This document shows positions 9,899-17,761 of a stretch of 37,865 bases of DNA, one piece after another; the first letter of the stretch is position 1; the number at the start of each line of letters is the position of its first letter. The DNA comes from Candidatus Roizmanbacteria bacterium CG_4_10_14_0_2_um_filter_39_13. Lineage in GTDB: Bacteria; Patescibacteriota; Microgenomatia; UBA1406; GWC2-37-13. A program made the position numbers and the translations under genes. The stretch covers positions 1-37,865 of the forward strand of contig PFOB01000055.1 in NCBI GenBank assembly GCA_002792315.1. Direction: 5' to 3'. Below the pieces are notes generated by a model. The model searched no databases. It was not told the DNA's origin and worked only from the letters and a program-made list of their open reading frames with translations.

Positions 9899-10365
9899 TA
9901 TTTCTTTGCTGGCTTCTTTTTTGCCGGTGCTTTTGCCTTCTTCAGATCTTTCTTTCCTTCTTCTGAGACATACTCCCATCGAGATTTCAAAAAGTCAGTA
10001 AGATCGGTTAAACGATCTTTTGTCGCTTCTTTTTCTTCTTTCAAGCGACCAACGACATCATTGACAACTCCCATATATTTTCCTTTGTCGATATCGGGAT
10101 ATTTTTCTTTCAGCTGATCAAGACGGGTGTTCATCTCTTTTTGAGCAATATCATAGAGCTTTTTTCCCTCTTTTGAAGCGGTGCCAAATATTTCTTTCAC
10201 AATCTCTTCTTTGCTTTTTGTTTTGAGAGCAAGATGAAGTTCGGCCCACTTCTTTTTTGCAAGTTCACGATTTTCTTTGCCTGATTTTGGCGTAAGAAAA
10301 AATGCTGCTGCACCTCCGAGAAGTGCCCCAAGTGCGAGTGTCAATCCAAATTTAGATTTTCCCAT
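9898..10365 (-). CDS. YtxH-domain-like protein
   Basis: N-terminal GLTLALGALLGGAAAFFLTPKSGKENR; Lys/Ala-rich C-terminal tail. Confidence 0.75.
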   Translation of the reverse strand: MGKSKFGLTLALGALLGGAAAFFLTPKSGKENRELAKKKWAELHLALKTKSKEEIVKEIFGTASKEGKKLYDIAQKEMNTRLDQLKEKYPDIDKGKYMGVVNDVVGRLKEEKEATKDRLTDLTDFLKSRWEYVSEEGKKDLKKAKAPAKKKPAKK

Positions 10366-10494
10366 ATGTTGTTAATTAATTAATAATCAATCCATTATAC
10401 CCCAATACCACTCTTGCTTCTACTTATTCTTTCAAACATGTCCAATATATCGATAAACTTCTTCTTGAATTTAGTATGTATAGTATAATACATC

Positions 10495-11067
10495 ATGGCA
10501 AAGCATCAACTTAAACTCTACTTCACCGGCTCAATAGCCGCTCCTCAGAGCAATCAGAAAAACTACCTGAATATCGTTCAATTGGTAAAAGATAACGGAC
10601 ATACCATTATCGCAGATCATATATTGAGTGTTTCTGAAAAAGAAGTAAGTCTCAAAACGCGCGAAGAACGACTCAAATTTCATACACAAATTGAGCAGTG
10701 GATCCACTCAAGTGATGCGCTTATCGCAGAAACATCATTCCCCAGTATCAGCGTTGGGTACGAGATCTCCCTTGCTCTTCGGGTGGGAAAACCGGTACTC
10801 GTCCTGTACAAAGATGGCGAACCCCCCAGTCTTCTCGCGCATCACCGAGATGAAAAACTTCTCTGTGAAAAATATACTCCACAAACCCTTCCACACATTC
10901 TTCAGGATTTTATTGGGTATATTGATTCGAAAACTGACCTCAGATTTACTTTTTTCATCACCCCGAAAATCGCCTCGTTTCTGGATACAATCGCCAAAAA
11001 GGAAAAACTCCCCAAGTCAGTGTATCTCAGAAAACTTATTGAAGAAGACATGGCAAAACGAGCTTAG
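10495..11067 (+). CDS. nucleoside 2-deoxyribosyltransferase/RCL-like domain with possible RHH-type C-terminus
   Basis: LYFTGSIA..., DALIAETSFPSISVGYEISLALRVGKPVLVLY; C-term LRFTFFITPKIASFLDTIAKKEKLPKSVYLRKLIEEDM; TATAGTATAAT box 5 nt upstream of ATG. Confidence 0.65.
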   Translation: MAKHQLKLYFTGSIAAPQSNQKNYLNIVQLVKDNGHTIIADHILSVSEKEVSLKTREERLKFHTQIEQWIHSSDALIAETSFPSISVGYEISLALRVGKPVLVLYKDGEPPSLLAHHRDEKLLCEKYTPQTLPHILQDFIGYIDSKTDLRFTFFITPKIASFLDTIAKKEKLPKSVYLRKLIEEDMAKRA

Positions 11068-11227
11068 AGCCTGCTTGAAAAGTCTCGAGAGAATTATTTT
11101 TGAGGAATTTTTTCTATTATCAAGGCATGAAGAGCGATTTTAGCAATAGCTAAATGAGCGATGAATAACGACGATAAGAAGAAAAATAACCAAAAAGAAA
11201 CTTTTGAGATCTTTTCAAACAGGCTCT
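11066..11227. mobile_element. MITE-like element with terminal inverted repeats
   Basis: AGAGCCTGCTTGAAAAGTCTC at 11066-11086 versus GAGATCTTTTCAAACAGGCTCT at 11206-11227 (near-perfect inverted); no coding capacity. Confidence 0.6.
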
Positions 11228-11246
11228 GATATGTAACAGATGCATC

Positions 11247-11274
11247 TTGATACTTCACACTTCAGTACTATAAT
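11247..11274 (+). promoter_or_regulatory. sigma70-like promoter of the antiporter gene
   Basis: TTGATA (11247-11252) N16 TATAAT (11269-11274). Confidence 0.55.
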
Positions 11275-11283
11275 TGAATGTAC

Positions 11284-11306
11284 ATCCCGAGGTGGGATTT
11301 TTTTTA
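11284..11306 (+). terminator. short intrinsic-terminator-like hairpin in the antiporter leader
   Basis: ATCCC-GAGGT-GGGAT followed by TTTTTTT. Confidence 0.55.
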
Positions 11307-11342
11307 TTTGTTAGAAAGCCTCAAATAGATTTTTATCACCGA

Positions 11343-12857
11343 ATGGAAACACCCACAACACCGTTTAGCTATTTACTTGATACCTTTAAACCGGAAGTAT
11401 TCAAACGAAGATTTCCGATTGTAATGTTTCTCCTTCAAAGATCGTGGGGTGCGTGGTTTGCATTTTCGGCATTTGTATTTTTCTATGCAACGCATGAATA
11501 TACCTTTGCCGGGCTATTCATAATCGTCACAGCTGTTATGGCAATGAATGGACTTGCCAAAACTGATCTCGTACTTGCCCATCGCACACCAGTATGGTGG
11601 AAGAAACACCCAACGTTGAAAGTCCTTCATTTCATCAATTCTGAAGGAGAGATGGCTGGTATATTTGTCGGCGTTCTCACACTGATTGTCGTCGGACTCA
11701 CCCATAGCTCAGATCTTGAACATATTCACTGGCCGATTGGAGAGGCGTTCACGCTCTATGGCATCATGTCATTTGCCAACTGGACAGTGCATCACATGGT
11801 GACGGTTATGACCGTTGTTGAAAAATTTACCGGTAAATTTGGGGTTGTATTTTTTGGATCTCTTCTCTCTGCAGTGACTGGCGAACCTGCCGCTGCCGTA
11901 TTTCTTTCTGAATATTTGGTTAATCGTGTTACACCGGAAAATCGACCAAAACTTGCAACCGCAATCGCTGGATCAATCGGTTCAGGAGGCGGATGGCTTC
12001 CGTTTGCCGCACCACCAATTCTCATCATTTGGAGTATTCTTTCCAATGATTTTGGGTGGAGTATTGTGAATCTCATGATGTTTATCGGATTCGGTTGCAT
12101 CAGCCATGCGCTCGTCGTTTCCCTTTTTGCAACAAAATACATCAAAGATCCTGATGAAGAGCTTACCACCTCTCATCTTCCCACTGCCATGATGACTTTT
12201 GGATTTCTGGCGCTATTGGTACTCGCTCATATTTTTATTCATGGACCCTATTTGTGGCTTATTGATGCAATCATCGGACTCAACGTATCATTTACTTTGG
12301 CAAGCTTGTACGGCGATAAACTAACCCATCTGGTGAAAAGTAAAAAACTAAAAACAGATGAAGAACGACGAAGTAATCCAGAATATGAACACCTGTCTGA
12401 AAAAGCGTTTTCAGCGACGTTTCAGCCGATGCTTCTTTCCTTCTTGCTTCTTGCACTCGAAGTCATTGGTCACGTCGCCGAACCCTTTATTGAAATAATC
12501 GCGGAATCAATCCCAGAAAGCTGGCCACTGCTTCTGACGGCAGTCTTCCTCTTTTATATCACGGCTGTGGTATCACATTTTGCAGATAACGCACTTGCTT
12601 CACGCGTATTTATCGTCGTCGCACTTTCTTTCATGAGCACCATGGGCGAAGCTGCGGCAAACTTGCTCGCAATTGCAGTCGTATATGGCGCACTTTACGG
12701 AGGATTCCTCATGATTCCCGCAAACCTCCCCAACTTTGCAATCTCTCGCGCTTTCCATGTTGACTCAGGAAAATGGATGAAAAATGCATTTGGGATCTAT
12801 TGGACCGGTATTGTTTATGCAGCGGCACTCTTCGTGTGGAGTGTGTTTTTGAAGTAG
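11343..12857 (+). CDS. putative Na+/H+ antiporter (polytopic)
   Basis: Multiple TM segments; TGEPAAAVFLSEYLVNRVTPENRPKLATAIAGSIGSGGGWLPFAAPPILIIW resembles the putative Na+/H+ antiporter family; ATG at 11343 preferred over ORF-track start 11274. Confidence 0.75.
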   Translation: METPTTPFSYLLDTFKPEVFKRRFPIVMFLLQRSWGAWFAFSAFVFFYATHEYTFAGLFIIVTAVMAMNGLAKTDLVLAHRTPVWWKKHPTLKVLHFINSEGEMAGIFVGVLTLIVVGLTHSSDLEHIHWPIGEAFTLYGIMSFANWTVHHMVTVMTVVEKFTGKFGVVFFGSLLSAVTGEPAAAVFLSEYLVNRVTPENRPKLATAIAGSIGSGGGWLPFAAPPILIIWSILSNDFGWSIVNLMMFIGFGCISHALVVSLFATKYIKDPDEELTTSHLPTAMMTFGFLALLVLAHIFIHGPYLWLIDAIIGLNVSFTLASLYGDKLTHLVKSKKLKTDEERRSNPEYEHLSEKAFSATFQPMLLSFLLLALEVIGHVAEPFIEIIAESIPESWPLLLTAVFLFYITAVVSHFADNALASRVFIVVALSFMSTMGEAAANLLAIAVVYGALYGGFLMIPANLPNFAISRAFHVDSGKWMKNAFGIYWTGIVYAAALFVWSVFLK

Positions 12858-12948
12858 AGCAGTTATAAACACTAAACAAAAATACCTTTCACTAACTACA
12901 AATACTGTTTGGTAAAATACCTATATATAGTTTAATTGTATTTTCCCT

Positions 12949-13836
12949 ATGAGAGAAAGACTTCGAACAATTCAAGGTGGTCTCAGATATCAATTTCAGG
13001 AAACCCGTGATGCCTTTCAAAGAGAAATGTTTTACAGAACCCCGGGTGAACTTTCACCTGCGAATCTTCTGCATGTTATTGATCCCCATCTTGAGTCTGC
13101 ACTCTCCCCTACTGGCTTAGAAATGATTCGGCAGGCAATTGGTGATATTGATTTAGCGGTTGATTATGGCGCGGCAAGAAATCCATTGCGAGCACTCGTC
13201 TTCGGAAATGCGCGTCGTATTGTGGCCGTTGATCCTGCCTATAAATACTACAATCACGAGGATTTTCAAATGAATCCAGATCCAGAGCTTTACGGAGTAT
13301 TTGGAGGTAAAGCCGAATGGGAAGAAATGAAAAAACTTATGCAGTGGTCGATGAAAAAAATCAAATATCCAGATATGAGTAGTCATCAAGCGAGCTATAC
13401 CATTGCCGGAATGAGGAGTGGTACCCAGAGAAAAATCGAACTTATTCCTCAGAAAGGAGAAAGTTGGCTTCAAGATATACATGATAAAGCACAGCTTGCG
13501 GTTGTTTGGAGAGCATTTCCCACTGCAGAAACCTGGGGTCACATAATAGAGAGACTTCCTATTGACGGAGTCCTCATTACTACTGGATATGGAAGTACTG
13601 TAAGTTCTTTCCATCCTCAAGATGCTCCAGACTATGATTGTCTCACGTGTGGAATAGATGTTGACAATACTGCTCTCCCAAGAAATGGAAATTTTGATGC
13701 TATTGGCATGGTACCGCTCGTTGATCCGTATCAATTATTCGCAGAGGAAGAAACTCAGCAGAGCATGTATTTTTATAGAAAAAGAGGATCACTCACTGCA
13801 GTTGATATTTCAGAAGCACTCCGGCAGAATATATAA
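12949..13836 (+). CDS. hypothetical protein, possibly Rossmann/methyltransferase-like
   Basis: DLAVDYGAARNPLRALVFGNARRIVAVDPAYKYY; 295 aa ORF. Confidence 0.6.
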   Translation: MRERLRTIQGGLRYQFQETRDAFQREMFYRTPGELSPANLLHVIDPHLESALSPTGLEMIRQAIGDIDLAVDYGAARNPLRALVFGNARRIVAVDPAYKYYNHEDFQMNPDPELYGVFGGKAEWEEMKKLMQWSMKKIKYPDMSSHQASYTIAGMRSGTQRKIELIPQKGESWLQDIHDKAQLAVVWRAFPTAETWGHIIERLPIDGVLITTGYGSTVSSFHPQDAPDYDCLTCGIDVDNTALPRNGNFDAIGMVPLVDPYQLFAEEETQQSMYFYRKRGSLTAVDISEALRQNI

Positions 13837-13927
13837 ATTTGATTTTTATATTTAATACTGGTCCGTATCAGGCATTATTGGGAAAAATTTCCATGAAAAA
13901 AACCCCGCCGAATCCGCCAACCGGTTG

Positions 13928-14593
13928 TTATTCAACCGAATCTTTTGATAGCTCTTTTGCAAGATCCATATAGAATACTCGCAGCTCTTCAAGAGTGAGT
14001 GGTTTAATCATACGCGGAAGTGCGGTAAAATCATCAATGCGCAATAGATCTGAGGAAAATAATGTTGGGTGAAATTCCTGCCGAAATTTTCGATTAAAGC
14101 CATAACTGATTGTCCAGATGTTCCATTTTCGAAGGAGATAATAAAAATCGACAAAGTCTTTTACATCACTTCGTTGCTGGATACACAGCATCTTGTTTGT
14201 TGCGATGTCACGCTCGGAGTTTATTTCAAATCCTTCATAAATCTTATTTTTTTGCACCAACTCGTAAGGATAATACCCAAAATCAACTTTGAGTCTTGAT
14301 TTGTTTTGAAAGGTAAAATAATAGACACTAGTCACTTCTCGTATTTCTTCCTCGAAGAGGATACCAAGTTCTTTACTGAGTTCATAAATGAATGAGTGTA
14401 TTTTATCCCGCTCCAATAGATTCTGAGTAAAAAAATCCAAATCGTCCGAGTATCGATGTTGTAGATAACAAACACTAAGTGCGGTGCCTCCGGTGAAGTA
14501 AAACGTATCTCGAAAGTACCGTTCGTTTGTTATAGCAGTGAATATGGCTCTCTGTTCTTCAGTGAAGCCTGGTGTGTTTTTATTTTTCCCCAT
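13928..14593 (-). CDS. nucleotidyltransferase, AbiEii/AbiGii toxin family
   Basis: YFTGGTALSVCYLQHRYSDDLDFFT motif; overlaps a small upstream partner ORF. Confidence 0.85.
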   Translation of the reverse strand: MGKNKNTPGFTEEQRAIFTAITNERYFRDTFYFTGGTALSVCYLQHRYSDDLDFFTQNLLERDKIHSFIYELSKELGILFEEEIREVTSVYYFTFQNKSRLKVDFGYYPYELVQKNKIYEGFEINSERDIATNKMLCIQQRSDVKDFVDFYYLLRKWNIWTISYGFNRKFRQEFHPTLFSSDLLRIDDFTALPRMIKPLTLEELRVFYMDLAKELSKDSVE

Positions 14594-14784
14594 ATGAGTA
14601 ATTCCATTAACTGCTTTGGACGAAAGTAGAGACGCATGTTATCCCAATACTTCTTTACCTTTGCAAGGGGTATCTTTTCCCCCTTTTCAGGACCATAATT
14701 GATCATACGCTCAAGGATTTTGATACGTCCGCTCTCGGTCTTTTCAAGCTCTGCACGGTCATAATCCCACAAATATCTACTCAT
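14530..14784 (-). CDS. small partner protein of the AbiEii-type gene (putative antitoxin)
   Basis: MSRYLWDYDRAELEKTESGRIKILERMINYG...; overlaps downstream toxin-like ORF; TATGAT box close upstream. Confidence 0.65.
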   Translation of the reverse strand: MSRYLWDYDRAELEKTESGRIKILERMINYGPEKGEKIPLAKVKKYWDNMRLYFRPKQLMELLIWGKIKTHQASLKNREPYSLL

Positions 14785-14813
14785 GTATATATGGTATCAT
14801 ATTTTTCCCATGA

Positions 14814-14866
14814 AAAAACCCCGACCCCATCTCTGTTTAATATGCCAAGAGGGAGGGGTGATTCCT
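14814..14866 (-). terminator. terminator-like hairpin between hicBA and abiE-type genes
   Basis: Minus strand CACCCCTCCC...GGGGTCGGGGTTTTTTCATGGGAAAAAT. Confidence 0.6.
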
Positions 14867-14878
14867 ATTATTTAACTG

Positions 14879-15103
14879 TTATTTTATTGATAATGAATGA
14901 ATGTCTATTTCGGATTGTCGAAGTATTGACTTCAAAGTTTTCTTTTTGAGTTCTTTATTGTGCATTGGTAAAGTAACACGCAGCACTGTGTTCGTCTTAT
15001 GCTTTAGAACGATATGGCTTCCTTTTTGATGGTGAATATAAAATCCTTGTTTTAGTAGGTATTTAAGAAGCTTTTTTTGTCTCCAAGCTGGCGTAGTTGT
15101 CAT
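14879..15103 (-). CDS. hicA: HicA-type toxin (YcfA-like dsRBD fold)
   Basis: LLKYLLKQGFYIHHQKGSHIVLKHKTNTVLRVTLPMHNKELKKKTLKSILRQSEI. Confidence 0.9.
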   Translation of the reverse strand: MTTTPAWRQKKLLKYLLKQGFYIHHQKGSHIVLKHKTNTVLRVTLPMHNKELKKKTLKSILRQSEIDIHSLSIK

Positions 15104-15105
15104 CT

Positions 15106-15366
15106 TTATATCGTTTTTGGATATGGGATATCCACTCTCCCTATCATAGTATTTCCTGTTGATTCAAAGGTATCTTTGATTTCATCTTTTTCGAGACTTT
15201 CTAAGTAGGCAGTAATGGCCTCTTGAATATTTGTCTTTACTTCTTCAAAACTGTCTCCCTCAGATATACACCCAGGTAAAGTTGGTACATAGGCGCTATA
15301 TCCGCCCTCTTCCGCTTCTTCAAAAATAACGTCATATTGGAGAATCCGAACATTTTTCTGTGCCAT
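15106..15366 (-). CDS. hicB: HicB-type antitoxin
   Basis: YDVIFEEAEEGGYSAYVPTLPGCISEGDSFEEVKTNIQEAITAYLESLEKDE; start at MAQKN (15366); TATAAT 6 nt upstream. Confidence 0.9.
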   Translation of the reverse strand: MAQKNVRILQYDVIFEEAEEGGYSAYVPTLPGCISEGDSFEEVKTNIQEAITAYLESLEKDEIKDTFESTGNTMIGRVDIPYPKTI

Positions 15367-15394
15367 AAGCAAATTATATCATGATTTTTTTCCA

Positions 15395-15441
15395 TGAAAA
15401 AGCCCCGCCCTCCACTTTTAAAGTGGCTGACGGGGCAATTT
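15395..15441 (-). terminator. strong intrinsic terminator
   Basis: Minus strand GCCCCGTCAGCCACTTTAAAAGTGGAGGGCGGGGCTTTTTCATGG. Confidence 0.75.
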
Positions 15442-15447
15442 TATTCG

Positions 15448-15620
15448 GTTGTCGTGTGAGGGGACATCGTTGTCCTCTCACACACTCAGGTTGGCGCTCG
15501 GACACTTTTCCTTACTTCTCCCACAGCCATTGTGGGAATGGAAAAGAGGATCGTACTATCGTAGTACGACCGCGCCTGGGAACTATCTCAATAAACCAAT
15601 CCCAGTAACAATGTGATGCA
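15448..15620. ncRNA. candidate structured RNA/multi-hairpin region downstream of the transporter
   Basis: GTGTGAGGGGACA-tcgt-TGTCCTCTCACAC; TTTTCC..TCCCACA-gcca-TTGTGGGA..TGGAAAA; CGTACTA-tcg-TAGTACG; outer GGCGC/GCGCC closing. Confidence 0.5.
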
Positions 15621-15650
15621 GTAAATATCACAGACATGTTGCGGTTCCAT

Positions 15651-16832
15651 TCATCTTTGCAACCAAACCAAACCCTTTGCAAAGATGTCGAAGTAATTTC
15701 CGATAAACATGAATACTGCAAGACCAATCGTTAATGGAATCATTAGAAGTGTGTACGCTTCTGCCTCTTGTGCGAATCCTCTTTTTGTTATCCATGGTAA
15801 TCGTTGCATCCAACGAGGCAGATCACTGAAAGCAAGCTGCTCCTTGAACACTACAATTGCCACCAGCGAAGAAGACACAAACAAGGGGGCCCCCAACATT
15901 ATCCATGAAAGATTTACATAGAATTGGTGAGGATTATTTGCTCCTGGGATCATGGCACCTGCAAATGGCGACGACACTGCTGCAAGGACCAAAATCCACG
16001 GTCCCTGAACATGCGCTGCAACCCACTCCTCAGTTCCAGGAATCTGCTGGATGATGAGTGCCGCAAGGATCAAGCCGAGCGCAGCAGCCGCACCTTCCTG
16101 GATTTCGTGCAACCCATTACGCATCAGTATTTGCGTCTTGCCATGAACTGCACTGTAGAGAAGGAGCAATCCCATACATAAGAATGGACTATGTGTCCAT
16201 ATCAAAAGCACGAGAAACGTTGCAAATTCAATAGCTTTTATCAGCTGTTCACGATCAAATTTTACAGGTTCGACTTTGATCGGAAAAGATCGGGCTGCAT
16301 ATAAAGAAGTTAAAATGCAGTACGGCGTCAACACAAGTAGCAAGGGCAGTCCACTTACTGGAAAGTCAAAACCACTTGAGATGTAGTATGGGAGCCCCCA
16401 CAACTCTCCAAGATAAAAGGCGCCCCCTACAGTCAAAGCGTTGAATGCAGCAACAGATTTCACCGAGAATGCGTTGTATGCTGGGCTCTTACTCCTTGAC
16501 AAAGATGTGAAAACCAATGTCGAAAAGAGCAAAATAACAGCGAACGAATCAAAAAAAAGGCTGATATGACCCGCCACAAAACACAGGGTAAATATCGCCA
16601 ATCGCGGCCGCTTTGTGAACAGAGTAGGATACGAAAATTCTACGTAACCTACAAGAAACGTTAAGTAGAAAGCTGTCCACAACGTTTCTTCAACCGCAGA
16701 GTGTAAGAGATGTTGTTCTGTGAAGAATGCCCATCCGGCATAACCGGTGAGCAATCCGCCCAGCAAAATACCTAATACAACTGCCTCTGTGTTCACAAAA
16801 GATCTTTGAACTCCATTTTCATGACTACTCAT
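15651..16832 (-). CDS. polytopic membrane protein, putative ion transporter
   Basis: Many TM helices; start at MSSHENG (16832) preceded by GGGAGG; the 5' extension to 17072 is translated leader/repeat. Confidence 0.7.
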   Translation of the reverse strand: MSSHENGVQRSFVNTEAVVLGILLGGLLTGYAGWAFFTEQHLLHSAVEETLWTAFYLTFLVGYVEFSYPTLFTKRPRLAIFTLCFVAGHISLFFDSFAVILLFSTLVFTSLSRSKSPAYNAFSVKSVAAFNALTVGGAFYLGELWGLPYYISSGFDFPVSGLPLLLVLTPYCILTSLYAARSFPIKVEPVKFDREQLIKAIEFATFLVLLIWTHSPFLCMGLLLLYSAVHGKTQILMRNGLHEIQEGAAAALGLILAALIIQQIPGTEEWVAAHVQGPWILVLAAVSSPFAGAMIPGANNPHQFYVNLSWIMLGAPLFVSSSLVAIVVFKEQLAFSDLPRWMQRLPWITKRGFAQEAEAYTLLMIPLTIGLAVFMFIGNYFDIFAKGLVWLQR

Positions 16833-17093
16833 CTCATCCTCCCAAGGATCGGAATTCTGGCAAGCTCCAAAAATAGAGCTCGCCACGGTAGTCGCATTTC
16901 CCCTGCGACACAAGGGCCCCTTTATAACGTCGGGGAGACGGTGATTTTCCAATTCTCCCATTGGTCTGGGCGTCCCTTTAAGATCCTCCTTTCTGTGTGA
17001 TAGGGACGAAACAAGAGACTGAGACATGGATCCCCGCCTTCGCGAGGATGACAATTGTATCGAATCCTTCAATCCCCTCTTACGTCCCTATCA
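16833..17093 (-). promoter_or_regulatory. structured 5' leader, riboswitch-like candidate
   Basis: Mutually exclusive helices: TGATAGGGACG/CGTCCCTATCA and CGTCCCT/AGGGACG; hairpins CCAAT/ATTGG, GTCGCA/TGCGAC, GGC(G/A)AGCTC; SD inside ATCCT-TGGG-AGGAT. Confidence 0.45.
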
Positions 17094-17379
17094 TTTTCAA
17101 ACAACCGAATATGTCAAAGTGCGATCATTCACTTATCATTCAAATGCTGTTTTGAACGGATATGAATGTCACCGAAAATAGTATTCCAAAATACATGGCA
17201 AATGCTTCTATTGCCCCATTCTGAAATAGGCAACAATTATAGGTCTTACAAATGAATGACTCAATGCATAGTGAGTATGTCTATAGGAATATCGCTCTTA
17301 GTAGGTTTCTATTTTGTAGGTAGTTTAGTATACTATCTTTTCATGTTTTATACTATTATAGGATGATTTTCCGCCGGAA

Positions 17380-17761
17380 TTTCGTATATCAAAAATACCA
17401 TCAACCCAGTTCAAAAGAAGGCTGCTCGTTTGGCTAAAAAATATCCCTTTGGAGCACTCGTTGCGATACTTGGCCTTTTGGGATTGTTGTCACCAATGCA
17501 ATTGTGGTTGTTGCTAAAATAAACTCAAAGAATCAATTCTTGATGCCGCAGGAAGTAGACTTGAGCCAGTACTTCTGACTTCATTAACGACCATTTTTGG
17601 GCTCCTTCCCATAACTCTGTCCGACCCATTGTGGCGTGGATTGGGAGGTGCAATTATCTCTGGGTTGTTCTTTTCAGGTATGATAAAGCTCTTTTTTTAT
17701 TCCTGTGGTGTACTATATGTGGTTTTCTTCCACCCCCTCTTTGCCTCAAAAAAAACAATAG
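17380..17761 (+). pseudogene. degraded RND-family efflux transporter, C-terminal remnant
   Basis: Frame-shifted reading: PFGALVAILGLL / GIVVTNAIVVVAKINSK / SILDAAGSRLEPVLLTSLTTIFGLLPITLSDPLWRGLGGAIISGLFFSGMIKLFFIPVVYYMWF. Confidence 0.75.

Noticed and set aside
13153-13734. 193-aa minus-strand ORF
   Set aside because: Antisense to the 12949-13836 CDS; composition looks non-coding.
15651-17072. Long N-terminal extension of the transporter ORF
   Set aside because: Residues before MSSHENG translate a dispersed repeat and structured leader; a good SD precedes the 16832 start.
17159-17270. Minus-strand stretch readable as CKTYNCCLFQNGAIEAFAMYFGILFSVTFISVQNSI
   Set aside because: Could be a remnant membrane segment, but too short and without family recognition to call.
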